Assembly: GCA_964012715.1 (NCBI GenBank)
Contig: CAXGUG010000143.1
Span: 1 to 5,307 of the forward strand
DNA length: 5,307 bases
Origin: UBA1479 sp964012715
GTDB lineage: Bacteria > Pseudomonadota > Alphaproteobacteria > Rhodospirillales > Casp-alpha2
Reading direction: 5' to 3'
The notes beneath the pieces were generated by a model that saw nothing but the letters and a program-made list of their open reading frames with translations, made no database searches and was not told where the DNA came from. The position numbers and the translations under genes are program-made. Positions 1 to 5,307 of the stretch are shown here, in pieces (the stretch's first letter is position 1; each line of letters opens with the position of its first letter).

Positions 1-183
1 CGTGCCCTGGTGATCGAAGGTCGGCTTGCCTGCATCCAGGCGAACCATCATGCCGCAGACGGGATCCTTCACCGTGCCTTCTTCCTTATCGGCGGCATGG
101 GCGTGTCCGTGGCAGCAACTGCCCGCCGCGCTTGTGGGGTGCGCGTGGTTGGAATGATTGTGATGGGTGTGTTCGTTGCTCAT
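1..183 (-). CDS. copA: Copper/heavy-metal P-type ATPase, N-terminal fragment (runs off window)
   Basis: This is the first 61 codons of a minus-strand gene that stays open to the window edge. The product is expected to be an inner-membrane ATP-driven exporter of Cu(I) or a similar soft metal; the catalytic core (CPx membrane motif, DKTGT, ATP-binding domain) is outside the window. Residues 1-29 hold nine histidines (5, 7, 8, 10, 13, 15, 25, 27, 29) and a Cys pair at 23-24, a typical metal-binding tail. Residues 39-47 read KDPVCGMMV, the opening of a YHS domain, which often sits at the N-terminus of copper P-type ATPases. The ATG at 183 is chosen because the only nearby upstream ATG (188) hits a stop at once, and because a CueR-type promoter lies a short distance upstream. 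No strong Shine-Dalgarno is visible. The alternative is a stand-alone YHS protein or another metal exporter; the His-rich tail plus copper-type promoter makes a copper ATPase the best reading. Confidence 0.82.
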   Translation of the reverse strand, partial: MSNEHTHHNHSNHAHPTSAAGSCCHGHAHAADKEEGTVKDPVCGMMVRLDAGKPTFDHQGT

Positions 184-213
184 GGCATTTGTCCGATCTA
201 GGGAACTATTCCA

Positions 214-244
214 AAGATGGGGCTTCCCGTAACTGGAAGGTCAA
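214..244 (-). promoter_or_regulatory. CueR/MerR-type metal-responsive promoter for the P-type ATPase
   Basis: Read on the minus strand, TTGACC (239-244) is a good -35 and CATCTT (214-219) a plausible -10. They are separated by 19 bp, the over-long spacer typical of MerR-family promoters. Inside lies the dyad CCTTCC-N7-GGAAGC (240 down to 222), one mismatch from the CCTTCC-N7-GGAAGG arrangement of CueR sites at copper exporter genes. Transcription would start near 207 and give a leader of about 25 nt before the ATG at 183. The regulator gene itself is not in the window. The motif is seen directly; assignment to a CueR-like activator rests on known CueR promoters. Confidence 0.8.
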
Positions 245-254
245 GGCCGAAAGC

Positions 255-292
255 ATAGAATTATGGACATAGATTTTCTCAATAAATTCTAT
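255..292. repeat. Perfect 8-bp inverted repeat in AT-rich intergenic region, candidate operator
   Basis: ATAGAATT (255-262) is matched by AATTCTAT (285-292) with a 22-bp spacer, so the half-site centres are 30 bp apart, close to three helical turns. The stretch is strikingly AT-rich compared with its surroundings and lies just before the first gene of the rightward set. It also contains -10-like hexamers (TAGAAT at 256-261, TAAATT at 283-288), but no convincing -35 partner. It may be a binding site for an unidentified regulator of the metabolic genes. With no T-run after the second arm and a gene start beyond it, it does not look like a terminator. Confidence 0.4.
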
Positions 293-312
293 CGGCATTA
301 ACGATTTGACGT

Positions 313-1776
313 ATGGCTGAGGCGCTGGCGAGACTCCGTGAAACGATCCGCTTCCGCAGTGAGACCCGCGCCATGCCTTTTGAAACGCCACATGTCCCCG
401 CTCAATCCGAAGGCGAGAGCAACGCCTCGCCCCGGCGGCGCGAATGGGCGGCGGGGGCGCTGGGTGAAACGTCGCAGCGGCTGTTGGACGAAGATGCCCG
501 GCTGTTTCTGCATCAATCGGTCTCGACCCCCTGCCTGTCGGTGATCGTGCGCGCCGAAGGCCCCTGGATCGAGGACGCCGAGGGGCGGCGCTATCTGGAT
601 TTCCACGGCAACAACGCCCACCATATCGGCTATGGCCATCCGCGATTGAAGAAAGCCATCGCCGATCAGATGGACCTGTTGCCGTTCGCGCCCCGCCGGT
701 TTTCTTGTGAGCCGGCGACGGCCCTGGCGCGCAAGCTGGCGGAAATATCGCCCGGCGATCTGTCCAAGGTGCTGTTCACCACCGGCGGGTCCGATGCGGT
801 CGAGGTTGCGTTGAAGCTGGCCCGCGCCGCGACCGGGCGGTTCAAGACCGTGTCGTTCTGGGACGCGTTTCATGGGGCCGGGTTCGGCGCGTCGTCGGTC
901 GGCGGGGAGCAGCTGTTCCGCTCCAACCTGATCGGGCCCTTGTTGGCGGGCACGGAGCATGTCGCCCCCTTCGCCTGTTACCGCTGCCCCTACGGCTATC
1001 CGGAAACGGACGGCAAGCCGGACCTGAACCTGTGCAAAATGACCTGCGCCAACATGGTGCGCTACGTGCTGGAGAAAGAGGGCGATGTCGCCGCCGTGAT
1101 CGCCGAGCCGGCGCGGGCCGTACCTTATATCCCGCCCCCGGGGTTCTGGGCTGCGGTGCGCCAGGCCTGTGACGATGTCGGCGCGATGTTGATCTTCGAC
1201 GAAATCCCGACCGGTCTGGGCAAGACCGGGCGGATGTTCGCCTGCGACCATGACGGCGTGGTTCCGGACCTGCTGGTCATGGGTAAGGGATTGGGCGGGG
1301 GCATTCTGCCGATCGCGGCGGTGATGGCGCGCCCCGGATTGGACGTGGCGGGCGATTATGCCTTCGGCCATTACACTCATGAGAAAAACCCGGTGACGAC
1401 GCGGGCCGCCCTGACCACGATCGAGATCATCGAGGACGAAGGCCTGGTCGAAAACGCGGCCACGGTCGGCGCCCATGCGCTGGCCCGCCTGCACGATATG
1501 AAGGATCGCCTGGACGTGATCGGCGACGTGCGCGGACGCGGATTCCTTTTGGGAGTCGAGATCGTGACCGACAAGGCAAGCAAGGAGCCGGCGGCGGAAT
1601 TGGCCGAGGACATTCTCTATCGTTGCCTCGACGGGGGTCTGTCGTTCAAAATTTCCATGGGCAACACCCTGACCCTGACGCCGCCCTTGGTGGTGACGCA
1701 GTATCAAATGGACCACGCACTGGACATCCTGGAAAGTGCGATCGATGAGGCGGCCCGTTCGCGTGGGCTGATCTGA
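313..1776 (+). CDS. Class III PLP-dependent aminotransferase/lyase (PbfA-like candidate)
   Basis: A soluble fold-type I PLP enzyme of 487 residues. Expected landmarks are in order: substrate/fold region with LDFHGNNAHHIGYGHP (95-110), cofactor phosphate-binding TTGGSDAVEVALK (156-168), FWDAFHGAGFGASS (182-195), cofactor-contacting Asp in IFDEIPTGLGKTGR (D296), and the Schiff-base lysine in LLVMGKGLGGG (K325). GHYTHEKNP (352-360) follows. The class normally transfers an amino group from an omega-amine to pyruvate or an oxoacid, but some members are lyases, such as ethanolamine-phosphate phospho-lyase and PbfA, the (R)-1-hydroxy-2-aminoethylphosphonate ammonia-lyase. From memory the sequence style is closest to the PbfA-type branch commonly auto-named 'aspartate aminotransferase family'; this is not verified. 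Four cysteines (222, 225, 241, 245) form CxxC and CxxxC pairs. The start is uncertain: neither ATG 313 nor the in-frame ATG 373 (M21) has a strong ribosome site, and family-like sequence begins only near residue 35. It is probably the first gene of the rightward transcript. Confidence 0.88.
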   Translation: MAEALARLRETIRFRSETRAMPFETPHVPAQSEGESNASPRRREWAAGALGETSQRLLDEDARLFLHQSVSTPCLSVIVRAEGPWIEDAEGRRYLDFHGNNAHHIGYGHPRLKKAIADQMDLLPFAPRRFSCEPATALARKLAEISPGDLSKVLFTTGGSDAVEVALKLARAATGRFKTVSFWDAFHGAGFGASSVGGEQLFRSNLIGPLLAGTEHVAPFACYRCPYGYPETDGKPDLNLCKMTCANMVRYVLEKEGDVAAVIAEPARAVPYIPPPGFWAAVRQACDDVGAMLIFDEIPTGLGKTGRMFACDHDGVVPDLLVMGKGLGGGILPIAAVMARPGLDVAGDYAFGHYTHEKNPVTTRAALTTIEIIEDEGLVENAATVGAHALARLHDMKDRLDVIGDVRGRGFLLGVEIVTDKASKEPAAELAEDILYRCLDGGLSFKISMGNTLTLTPPLVVTQYQMDHALDILESAIDEAARSRGLI

Positions 1777-1805
1777 ACACGAATAGAAGAAGACCCGCGA
1801 AGGGC

Positions 1806-1813
1806 AGGGGGAG
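1806..1813 (+). promoter_or_regulatory. Ribosome binding site for the D-2-hydroxyacid dehydrogenase
   Basis: AGGGGGAG sits three bases before the ATG at 1817, a purine-rich Shine-Dalgarno at short spacing. It fixes that start and suggests the gene is translated independently of the upstream gene, whose stop lies 40 bp away. Confidence 0.6.
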
Positions 1814-1816
1814 CTG

Positions 1817-2833
1817 ATGGTCAAAGTCGTCCGCACGGATCGAGAATTGCAATGTCCGGTGATCGACGCCGGATTGCGGGCGATGGGCGTGGACCTGGTC
1901 CTGGTGCCGGATGGTGCGGGCGAGAACGTATTGCTCGACGCGGTCGCCGACGCCGAGCTGATCCTGATGTGCTACACCCCGATCACCGAGCGGGTGATGG
2001 CCGCCGCGCCCAAACTGAAGGGGATCGTCAAATACGGTGTCGGCATCGATGCCATCGACATGACGGCGGCGCGGTCGCGGGGCATCCCCGTGGTCAACAT
2101 TCCCGAATACGCCGAGCGCACGGTGGCCGAGGGCGCCTTCACCATGATGCTGGCCCTGGCCAAGAAGTTGATCCCCATGGATCGAACCATGCAGGCCGAG
2201 GGCTGGGCCTGGCCGACCGGAAGCTGGCTTAGCTCCGATATCGCGGGCAAGACCGTGGGCATCGTCGGCGCCGGGCGGATCGGACGGGCTTTCGCCCAGA
2301 TGGCCGGGGCGGGCTTCGGCGCGCGGGTCATCGCCTATAGCCCCCATACGTCCGACGCCGACCTGATCCAAGCCGGGATCGAGCCCGTCTCCGACCTGAT
2401 GGACCTGATGGCGCGCTCGGATTTCGTCTCGATCCATTCCGTGTTGAACGACGAAACCCGGGGCCTGATCGGCGAGGAAGAGCTCGCCGTCATGAAGCCG
2501 ACGGCATTCCTGATCAACGCCGCGCGCGGCGCCGTGGTGGACGAGGCCGCCCTGGTCCGTGCCCTGGTCGAAAAGCGCATCGCCGGGGCGGGCCTGGACG
2601 TCTACAGCCAGGAACCCCTGACCCTCGAAGGCCATCCGATGAGCCCCCTGTTCGGCATGGATAATGTGATCCTGTTGCCGCATCTGACGTTCTTCACCCA
2701 CGAGGCGATGGAGCGGCTGGAGCAAGAGACCCTGGACCGCTGCCGAGAGGTGCTGGAAGGCCGCCCGGTCACCGTCAAATCGCCCGACCCGCGCTTGCGC
2801 GCGCAGACCCAGGGCGTGCAATTCGAAGGATGA
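1817..2833 (+). CDS. D-2-hydroxyacid dehydrogenase family oxidoreductase
   Basis: A 338-residue cytosolic NAD(P)-dependent dehydrogenase, the usual length for this family, which interconverts 2-oxoacids and D-2-hydroxyacids. An N-terminal substrate lobe ends in YGVGIDAIDM (73-82), and the lobe-bridging region includes PEYAERTVAEGAF (96-108). The Rossmann motif is GIVGAGRIG (148-156). The catalytic triad is visible: Arg237 in NAARGAVVDE, Glu266 in DVYSQEP, and His289 in LLPHLTFFTHEA. The residue after the second Rossmann strand, where NAD-specific members usually carry Asp, is Ser175 (AYSPHTSD), so NADP use is possible but not shown. The PHLTFFT segment replaces the commoner PHxG/AxxT form and recalls the PHTAFYT form of D-lactate dehydrogenases. 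The substrate is unknown: glycerate, lactate, hydroxypyruvate or a phosphono-/sulfo- analogue are all possible. It lies 40 bp after the PLP enzyme on the same strand, so co-transcription is likely. Confidence 0.9.
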   Translation: MVKVVRTDRELQCPVIDAGLRAMGVDLVLVPDGAGENVLLDAVADAELILMCYTPITERVMAAAPKLKGIVKYGVGIDAIDMTAARSRGIPVVNIPEYAERTVAEGAFTMMLALAKKLIPMDRTMQAEGWAWPTGSWLSSDIAGKTVGIVGAGRIGRAFAQMAGAGFGARVIAYSPHTSDADLIQAGIEPVSDLMDLMARSDFVSIHSVLNDETRGLIGEEELAVMKPTAFLINAARGAVVDEAALVRALVEKRIAGAGLDVYSQEPLTLEGHPMSPLFGMDNVILLPHLTFFTHEAMERLEQETLDRCREVLEGRPVTVKSPDPRLRAQTQGVQFEG

Positions 2834-2900
2834 CGCAGGTGCGGTAAAACCCCTTGGCGTGGATGCGGTGGGCGGCTAACGTCCTTGCTTCATTTTCCCA

Positions 2901-2926
2901 CCGATCACTTGCCCCGATCACTCGCC
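2901..2926. repeat. Tandem 13-bp direct repeat upstream of the aldehyde dehydrogenase
   Basis: CCGATCACTTGCC (2901-2913) is followed without a gap by CCGATCACTCGCC (2914-2926), differing at one base. The pair ends 26 bp before the aldehyde dehydrogenase start. It is followed by the overlapping 8-bp palindrome GCCTAGGC (2924-2931). Sitting in the only sizeable gap among the four metabolic genes, it could be a two-copy activator or repressor site, or simply a small local duplication. The sequence alone does not decide. Confidence 0.5.
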
Positions 2927-2936
2927 TAGGCCATTC

Positions 2937-2942
2937 GGAAGA
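2937..2942 (+). promoter_or_regulatory. Ribosome binding site deciding the aldehyde dehydrogenase start
   Basis: GGAAGA lies 10 bases before the ATG at 2953. The upstream in-frame ATG at 2854 has no such site and would add 33 residues with no family resemblance, translated through the tandem repeat. The 2953 start is therefore preferred. Confidence 0.55.
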
Positions 2943-2952
2943 CCCGCCCCAT

Positions 2953-4344
2953 ATGACTGAGATTCTAACCTGCATTTCCCCCGTCGACGGCTCGGTCTAT
3001 GCCGAACGCCCCGCCGCGCAGGACGCCGAAATTCAAACCGCGCTGGACCGCGCCGCCGACTGCCGCAAAGCCTGGCGGCAAGTGCCGGTCGCCGAGCGCG
3101 CGGCCCTGTGCAGCCGCATGGTCGATATCTTCATTCAGGACAAGGACGCCATCGCCCAGGAACTGGCCTGGCAGATGGGCCGCCCGGTCCGCTACGGTGC
3201 GGGTGAGGTCGGCGGGTTCGAGGAACGGGCCCGTCATATGATCGCCGCCGCCGAACAGGCCCTGGCCGACGTGCCGGTCGCGGACAAGCCGGGCTTCACC
3301 CGCTTCATCCGACGCCGCGCCCTGGGCACGGTGCTGGTCGTCGCGCCGTGGAACTATCCGTTCCTGACGGCGGTCAACGCCATCGTCCCGGCGATCATGG
3401 CGGGCAACGCGGTGATCCTGAAACACGCGACGCAGACGCCGTTGTGCGGCGAGCGGATCGCCCGCGCCTTCGCCGCCGCCGGCGCACCCGAAGGGTTGTT
3501 CCAGGTTTTGCACCTGACCCACGATCAGACCGCCCGTGTGGTCGCCGCCCCGCAGATCGATTTCGTCGCCTTTACCGGCTCGGTGCCCGGCGGTGCCGCC
3601 ATGGAAAAGGCGGCAGCGGGGCGCTTCATCGGCCTGGGGTTGGAACTGGGCGGCAAGGATCCGGCCTATGTCCGCCCCGACGCCGATCTGGCCCATGCGA
3701 TCGAAAACGTGACCGACGGCGCGTTCTTCAATTCCGGGCAAAGCTGCTGCGGGATCGAGCGGGTTTACGTCCATGCCGACGTCCATGACGCCTTCGTCGA
3801 GGGTATGGTCGAACTGACCAAGCAATACGTCCTGGGCAATCCGTTGGACACGGCGACGACGCTGGGCCCGATGGTCCGCCCGCGCGCCGCCGACTTCGTC
3901 CGCGCCCAGATCAAGGAAGCCGTCGCCGCCGGGGCGATCGCGCATCTCGAGGGCGGCTCGTTCCCGTTCGACGAACCCGGCAGCGCCTATATGGCGCCGC
4001 AGGTTCTGACCGGGGTCGACCATTCCATGCGGGTCATGACCGAGGAATCCTTTGGCCCCGTGGTCGGGGTGATGAAGGTCCAGTCCGACGACGAGGCCGT
4101 GGCCCTGATGAACGACAGCGATTTCGGCCTGACCGCCAGTGTCTGGACCGCCGATGCCGAGGCCGCGCTGGCCCTGGGCGAGCGGATCGAGACCGGCACC
4201 TTCTTCATGAACCGGGCGGATTATCTGGACCCGGCCTTGGCCTGGACGGGAATCAAGAACTCCGGGCGCGGCTGCACCCTTTCCGTGTTGGGCTACGATC
4301 ACCTGACCCGGCCCATGTCTTTCCACCTTCGCACGCAGGTCTGA
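2953..4344 (+). CDS. NAD(P)-dependent aldehyde dehydrogenase
   Basis: A 463-residue cytosolic enzyme of the ALDH superfamily that oxidises an aldehyde to its carboxylic acid. Core motifs are intact: APWNYPF (131-137, oxyanion Asn134), cofactor-side LKHATQTP (156-163, Lys157), FTGS (207-210), general-base Glu231 in ELGGKDP, catalytic Cys265 in FFNSGQSCCGIER (258-270), and EESFGPV (364-370, Glu365). The usual KPxE after the cofactor lysine is KHAT here, and the nucleophile is followed by a second Cys (266). Both features place it outside the betaine-aldehyde and classic succinate-semialdehyde types, in a poorly characterised bacterial subgroup. The length is slightly short for the family (about 480-500). 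The Fe-ADH gene starts 6 bp after its stop, so the two are clearly co-transcribed. A PhnY-like role (phosphonoacetaldehyde to phosphonoacetate) would fit if the first gene is PbfA-like, but the sequence does not show substrate specificity. Confidence 0.92.
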   Translation: MTEILTCISPVDGSVYAERPAAQDAEIQTALDRAADCRKAWRQVPVAERAALCSRMVDIFIQDKDAIAQELAWQMGRPVRYGAGEVGGFEERARHMIAAAEQALADVPVADKPGFTRFIRRRALGTVLVVAPWNYPFLTAVNAIVPAIMAGNAVILKHATQTPLCGERIARAFAAAGAPEGLFQVLHLTHDQTARVVAAPQIDFVAFTGSVPGGAAMEKAAAGRFIGLGLELGGKDPAYVRPDADLAHAIENVTDGAFFNSGQSCCGIERVYVHADVHDAFVEGMVELTKQYVLGNPLDTATTLGPMVRPRAADFVRAQIKEAVAAGAIAHLEGGSFPFDEPGSAYMAPQVLTGVDHSMRVMTEESFGPVVGVMKVQSDDEAVALMNDSDFGLTASVWTADAEAALALGERIETGTFFMNRADYLDPALAWTGIKNSGRGCTLSVLGYDHLTRPMSFHLRTQV

Positions 4345-4350
4345 GCCACG

Positions 4351-5307
4351 ATGACGAACATGTCTCTTGTCGGTAACTGGAATTATCCCACGGCCATTCG
4401 CTTCGGCGCGGGGCGGCTCGCGGAACTGGGCGAGGCCTGCAAACAGGCCGGGATCGCCAATCCGCTGTTGGTCACCGACCCGGGCCTGGCGGCCCTGCCG
4501 ATGATCGGCGAGGCCGTCGCCGCGGTCGAGGGCAGCGGCCTTGCGATCAAGGTGTTCTCGGACATCAAGGGCAACCCGACGCTGGAAAACGTCGAAGCCG
4601 GTGTCGCCGCGTTCAAGGCCGGCGGCCATGACGGGGTGATCGCCATGGGCGGGGGCAGCGCCCTGGACGCGGGCAAGGCCGTGGCCTTTCAGGCTGGGCA
4701 GACCCGCCCGCTTTGGGATTTCGAAGACGTCGGCGATAACTGGACCCGCGCCGACGTGGCCGGGATCGCGCCCAACATCTGCGTCGCCACGACCTCGGGC
4801 ACGGGCTCGGACGTGGGTCGCGCCTCGGTCATTACCGACAGCGCCCGCCACGTCAAAAAGGTCATCTTCCACCCCAAGATGATGCCCAGCGTGACCATCG
4901 CCGACCCGGCGTTGACCCTGGGCCTGCCCGCCCATGTCACGGCGGCGACGGGGATGGACGCCCTGTCCCATAATCTGGAAGCCTATTGCGCGCCATTCTA
5001 TCACCCCTTCGCCAAGGGCGTGGCGCTGGAGGGCATGCGCCTGGTCAAGGATTGGCTGCCGACGGCGGTCAAGGACGGGGCGAACATCACGGCCCGCTCG
5101 CACATGATGGCCGCGGCCATGGCCGGGGCGACGGCGTTTCAGCGGGGCCTCGGCGGCATTCACGCCTTGGCTCATCCGCTCGGCGCGCTCTACGACGCCC
5201 ATCACGGTCTGCTGAACGCGGTGCTGATGCCTTACGTCGTCAACGCCAACAAGGACGCGGTGGCGGCGGAACTGGCCGACCTGGCGCGGGCCCTGAACCT
5301 GGCCGAG
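4351..5307 (+). CDS. Iron-containing (group III) alcohol dehydrogenase, C-terminus cut by window end
   Basis: 319 residues are visible of a family usually near 380, so roughly the last 60 are missing. The enzyme interconverts an alcohol and an aldehyde with NAD(H). The N-terminal nucleotide-binding part has RFGAGRLAELG (17-27), AMGGGSALDAGKA (98-110) and ATTSGTGSDVGRAS (146-159). The metal-binding C-terminal helical domain shows all four expected ligands by comparison with lactaldehyde reductase FucO: Asp203 and His207 (GMDALSHNLEAY), His271 (GGIHALAHPLGA) and His285 (DAHHGLLNA), with the conserved second-shell His275. ATG 4351 is used; an in-frame ATG at 4360 (M4) is equally possible and no strong Shine-Dalgarno separates them, so translation is probably coupled to the aldehyde dehydrogenase ending 6 bp upstream. 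Paired with an aldehyde dehydrogenase, it may feed an alcohol into oxidation or dispose of excess aldehyde. Phosphonoacetaldehyde and sulfoacetaldehyde reductases also occur in this family, so such a role is possible but unproven. Confidence 0.92.
   Translation, partial: MTNMSLVGNWNYPTAIRFGAGRLAELGEACKQAGIANPLLVTDPGLAALPMIGEAVAAVEGSGLAIKVFSDIKGNPTLENVEAGVAAFKAGGHDGVIAMGGGSALDAGKAVAFQAGQTRPLWDFEDVGDNWTRADVAGIAPNICVATTSGTGSDVGRASVITDSARHVKKVIFHPKMMPSVTIADPALTLGLPAHVTAATGMDALSHNLEAYCAPFYHPFAKGVALEGMRLVKDWLPTAVKDGANITARSHMMAAAMAGATAFQRGLGGIHALAHPLGALYDAHHGLLNAVLMPYVVNANKDAVAAELADLARALNLAE

Noticed and set aside
10..201. A 63-codon plus-strand frame over the left edge
   Set aside because: It is the complement of the His-rich/YHS start of the P-type ATPase, which has both domain motifs and a matching promoter.
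306..311. TTGACG considered as a -35 element for the PLP enzyme gene
   Set aside because: It abuts the ATG at 313 and the sequence 17 bp downstream is GC-rich with no -10-like hexamer.
298..1836. A 512-codon open frame on the minus strand opposite the PLP enzyme
   Set aside because: Same reasoning: it mirrors a gene with all PLP-enzyme motifs, and its translation shows only Arg/His/Gln/Gly-rich sequence.
1646..2821. A 391-codon minus-strand open frame opposite the 2-hydroxyacid dehydrogenase
   Set aside because: It overlaps a complete dehydrogenase with an intact Arg/Glu/His triad and has no family resemblance of its own.
2854..2868. TTGGCGTGGATGCGG considered as a sigma-54 -24/-12 promoter
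   Set aside because: The GG and GC elements are 7 bp apart rather than the required 10.
2866..2903. A 7-bp stem (CGGTGGG / CCCACCG) with a 24-nt loop after the hydroxyacid dehydrogenase, considered as a terminator
   Set aside because: The loop is long and no T-run follows the second arm, so it is not a convincing intrinsic terminator.
2854..2952. A 33-residue N-terminal extension of the aldehyde dehydrogenase from an upstream in-frame ATG
   Set aside because: It lacks a ribosome binding site, is encoded through the tandem repeat and does not resemble ALDH N-termini, while ATG 2953 has GGAAGA 10 bases upstream.
2965..5205. A 746-codon open frame on the minus strand opposite the ALDH and Fe-ADH genes
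   Set aside because: The plus-strand frames carry intact catalytic motifs for two known enzyme families. The antisense product is low-complexity, rich in Arg, Gly, His, Asp and Gln, with no recognisable domain, as expected opposite GC-rich coding sequence.

Overview
The window is GC-rich DNA whose codons strongly prefer G or C in the third position. It looks chromosomal and most resembles an alphaproteobacterium of the Rhodospirillales or Rhodobacterales type; this is inferred from composition and protein style, as no marker gene is present. Three genes are close to complete (two complete, one complete with an uncertain start) and two are cut by the window edges. No RNA genes, insertion sequences, CRISPR arrays or tRNAs were seen.

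Left edge (1-244, minus strand): the first 61 codons of a copper-type heavy-metal P-type ATPase run off the window. The visible part is a His/Cys-rich tail followed by the start of a YHS metal-binding domain. Directly upstream is a well-formed MerR/CueR-type promoter: TTGACC -35, 19-bp spacer, and a CCTTCC-N7-GGAAGC dyad inside the spacer. This is a copper-resistance unit and is probably unrelated to the genes on its right.

Divergent intergenic region (184-312): besides the copper promoter it holds an AT-rich stretch with a perfect 8-bp inverted repeat (ATAGAATT / AATTCTAT, 22 bp apart). This is a candidate operator or promoter region for the rightward genes.

Right side (313-5307, plus strand): four consecutive metabolic genes. 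They encode a class III PLP-dependent aminotransferase or lyase, a D-2-hydroxyacid dehydrogenase (40 bp downstream), an aldehyde dehydrogenase (after a 119-bp gap with a tandem 13-bp repeat) and an iron-containing alcohol dehydrogenase (6 bp downstream, truncated by the window end). The set reads as a catabolic module. The PLP enzyme would turn an amine or amino alcohol into an aldehyde or ketone. The aldehyde would then be oxidised to an acid by the aldehyde dehydrogenase or interconverted with the alcohol by the Fe-ADH. The 2-hydroxyacid dehydrogenase would handle an oxoacid/hydroxyacid pair. From memory of the family, the PLP enzyme resembles the PbfA-like branch, the (R)-1-hydroxy-2-aminoethylphosphonate ammonia-lyases, so a phosphonate or related C2 amino-compound substrate is a reasonable hypothesis. 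No phosphonate-specific gene (phnW, phnX, phnA, pepM, a phosphonate transporter) lies in the window to confirm it.
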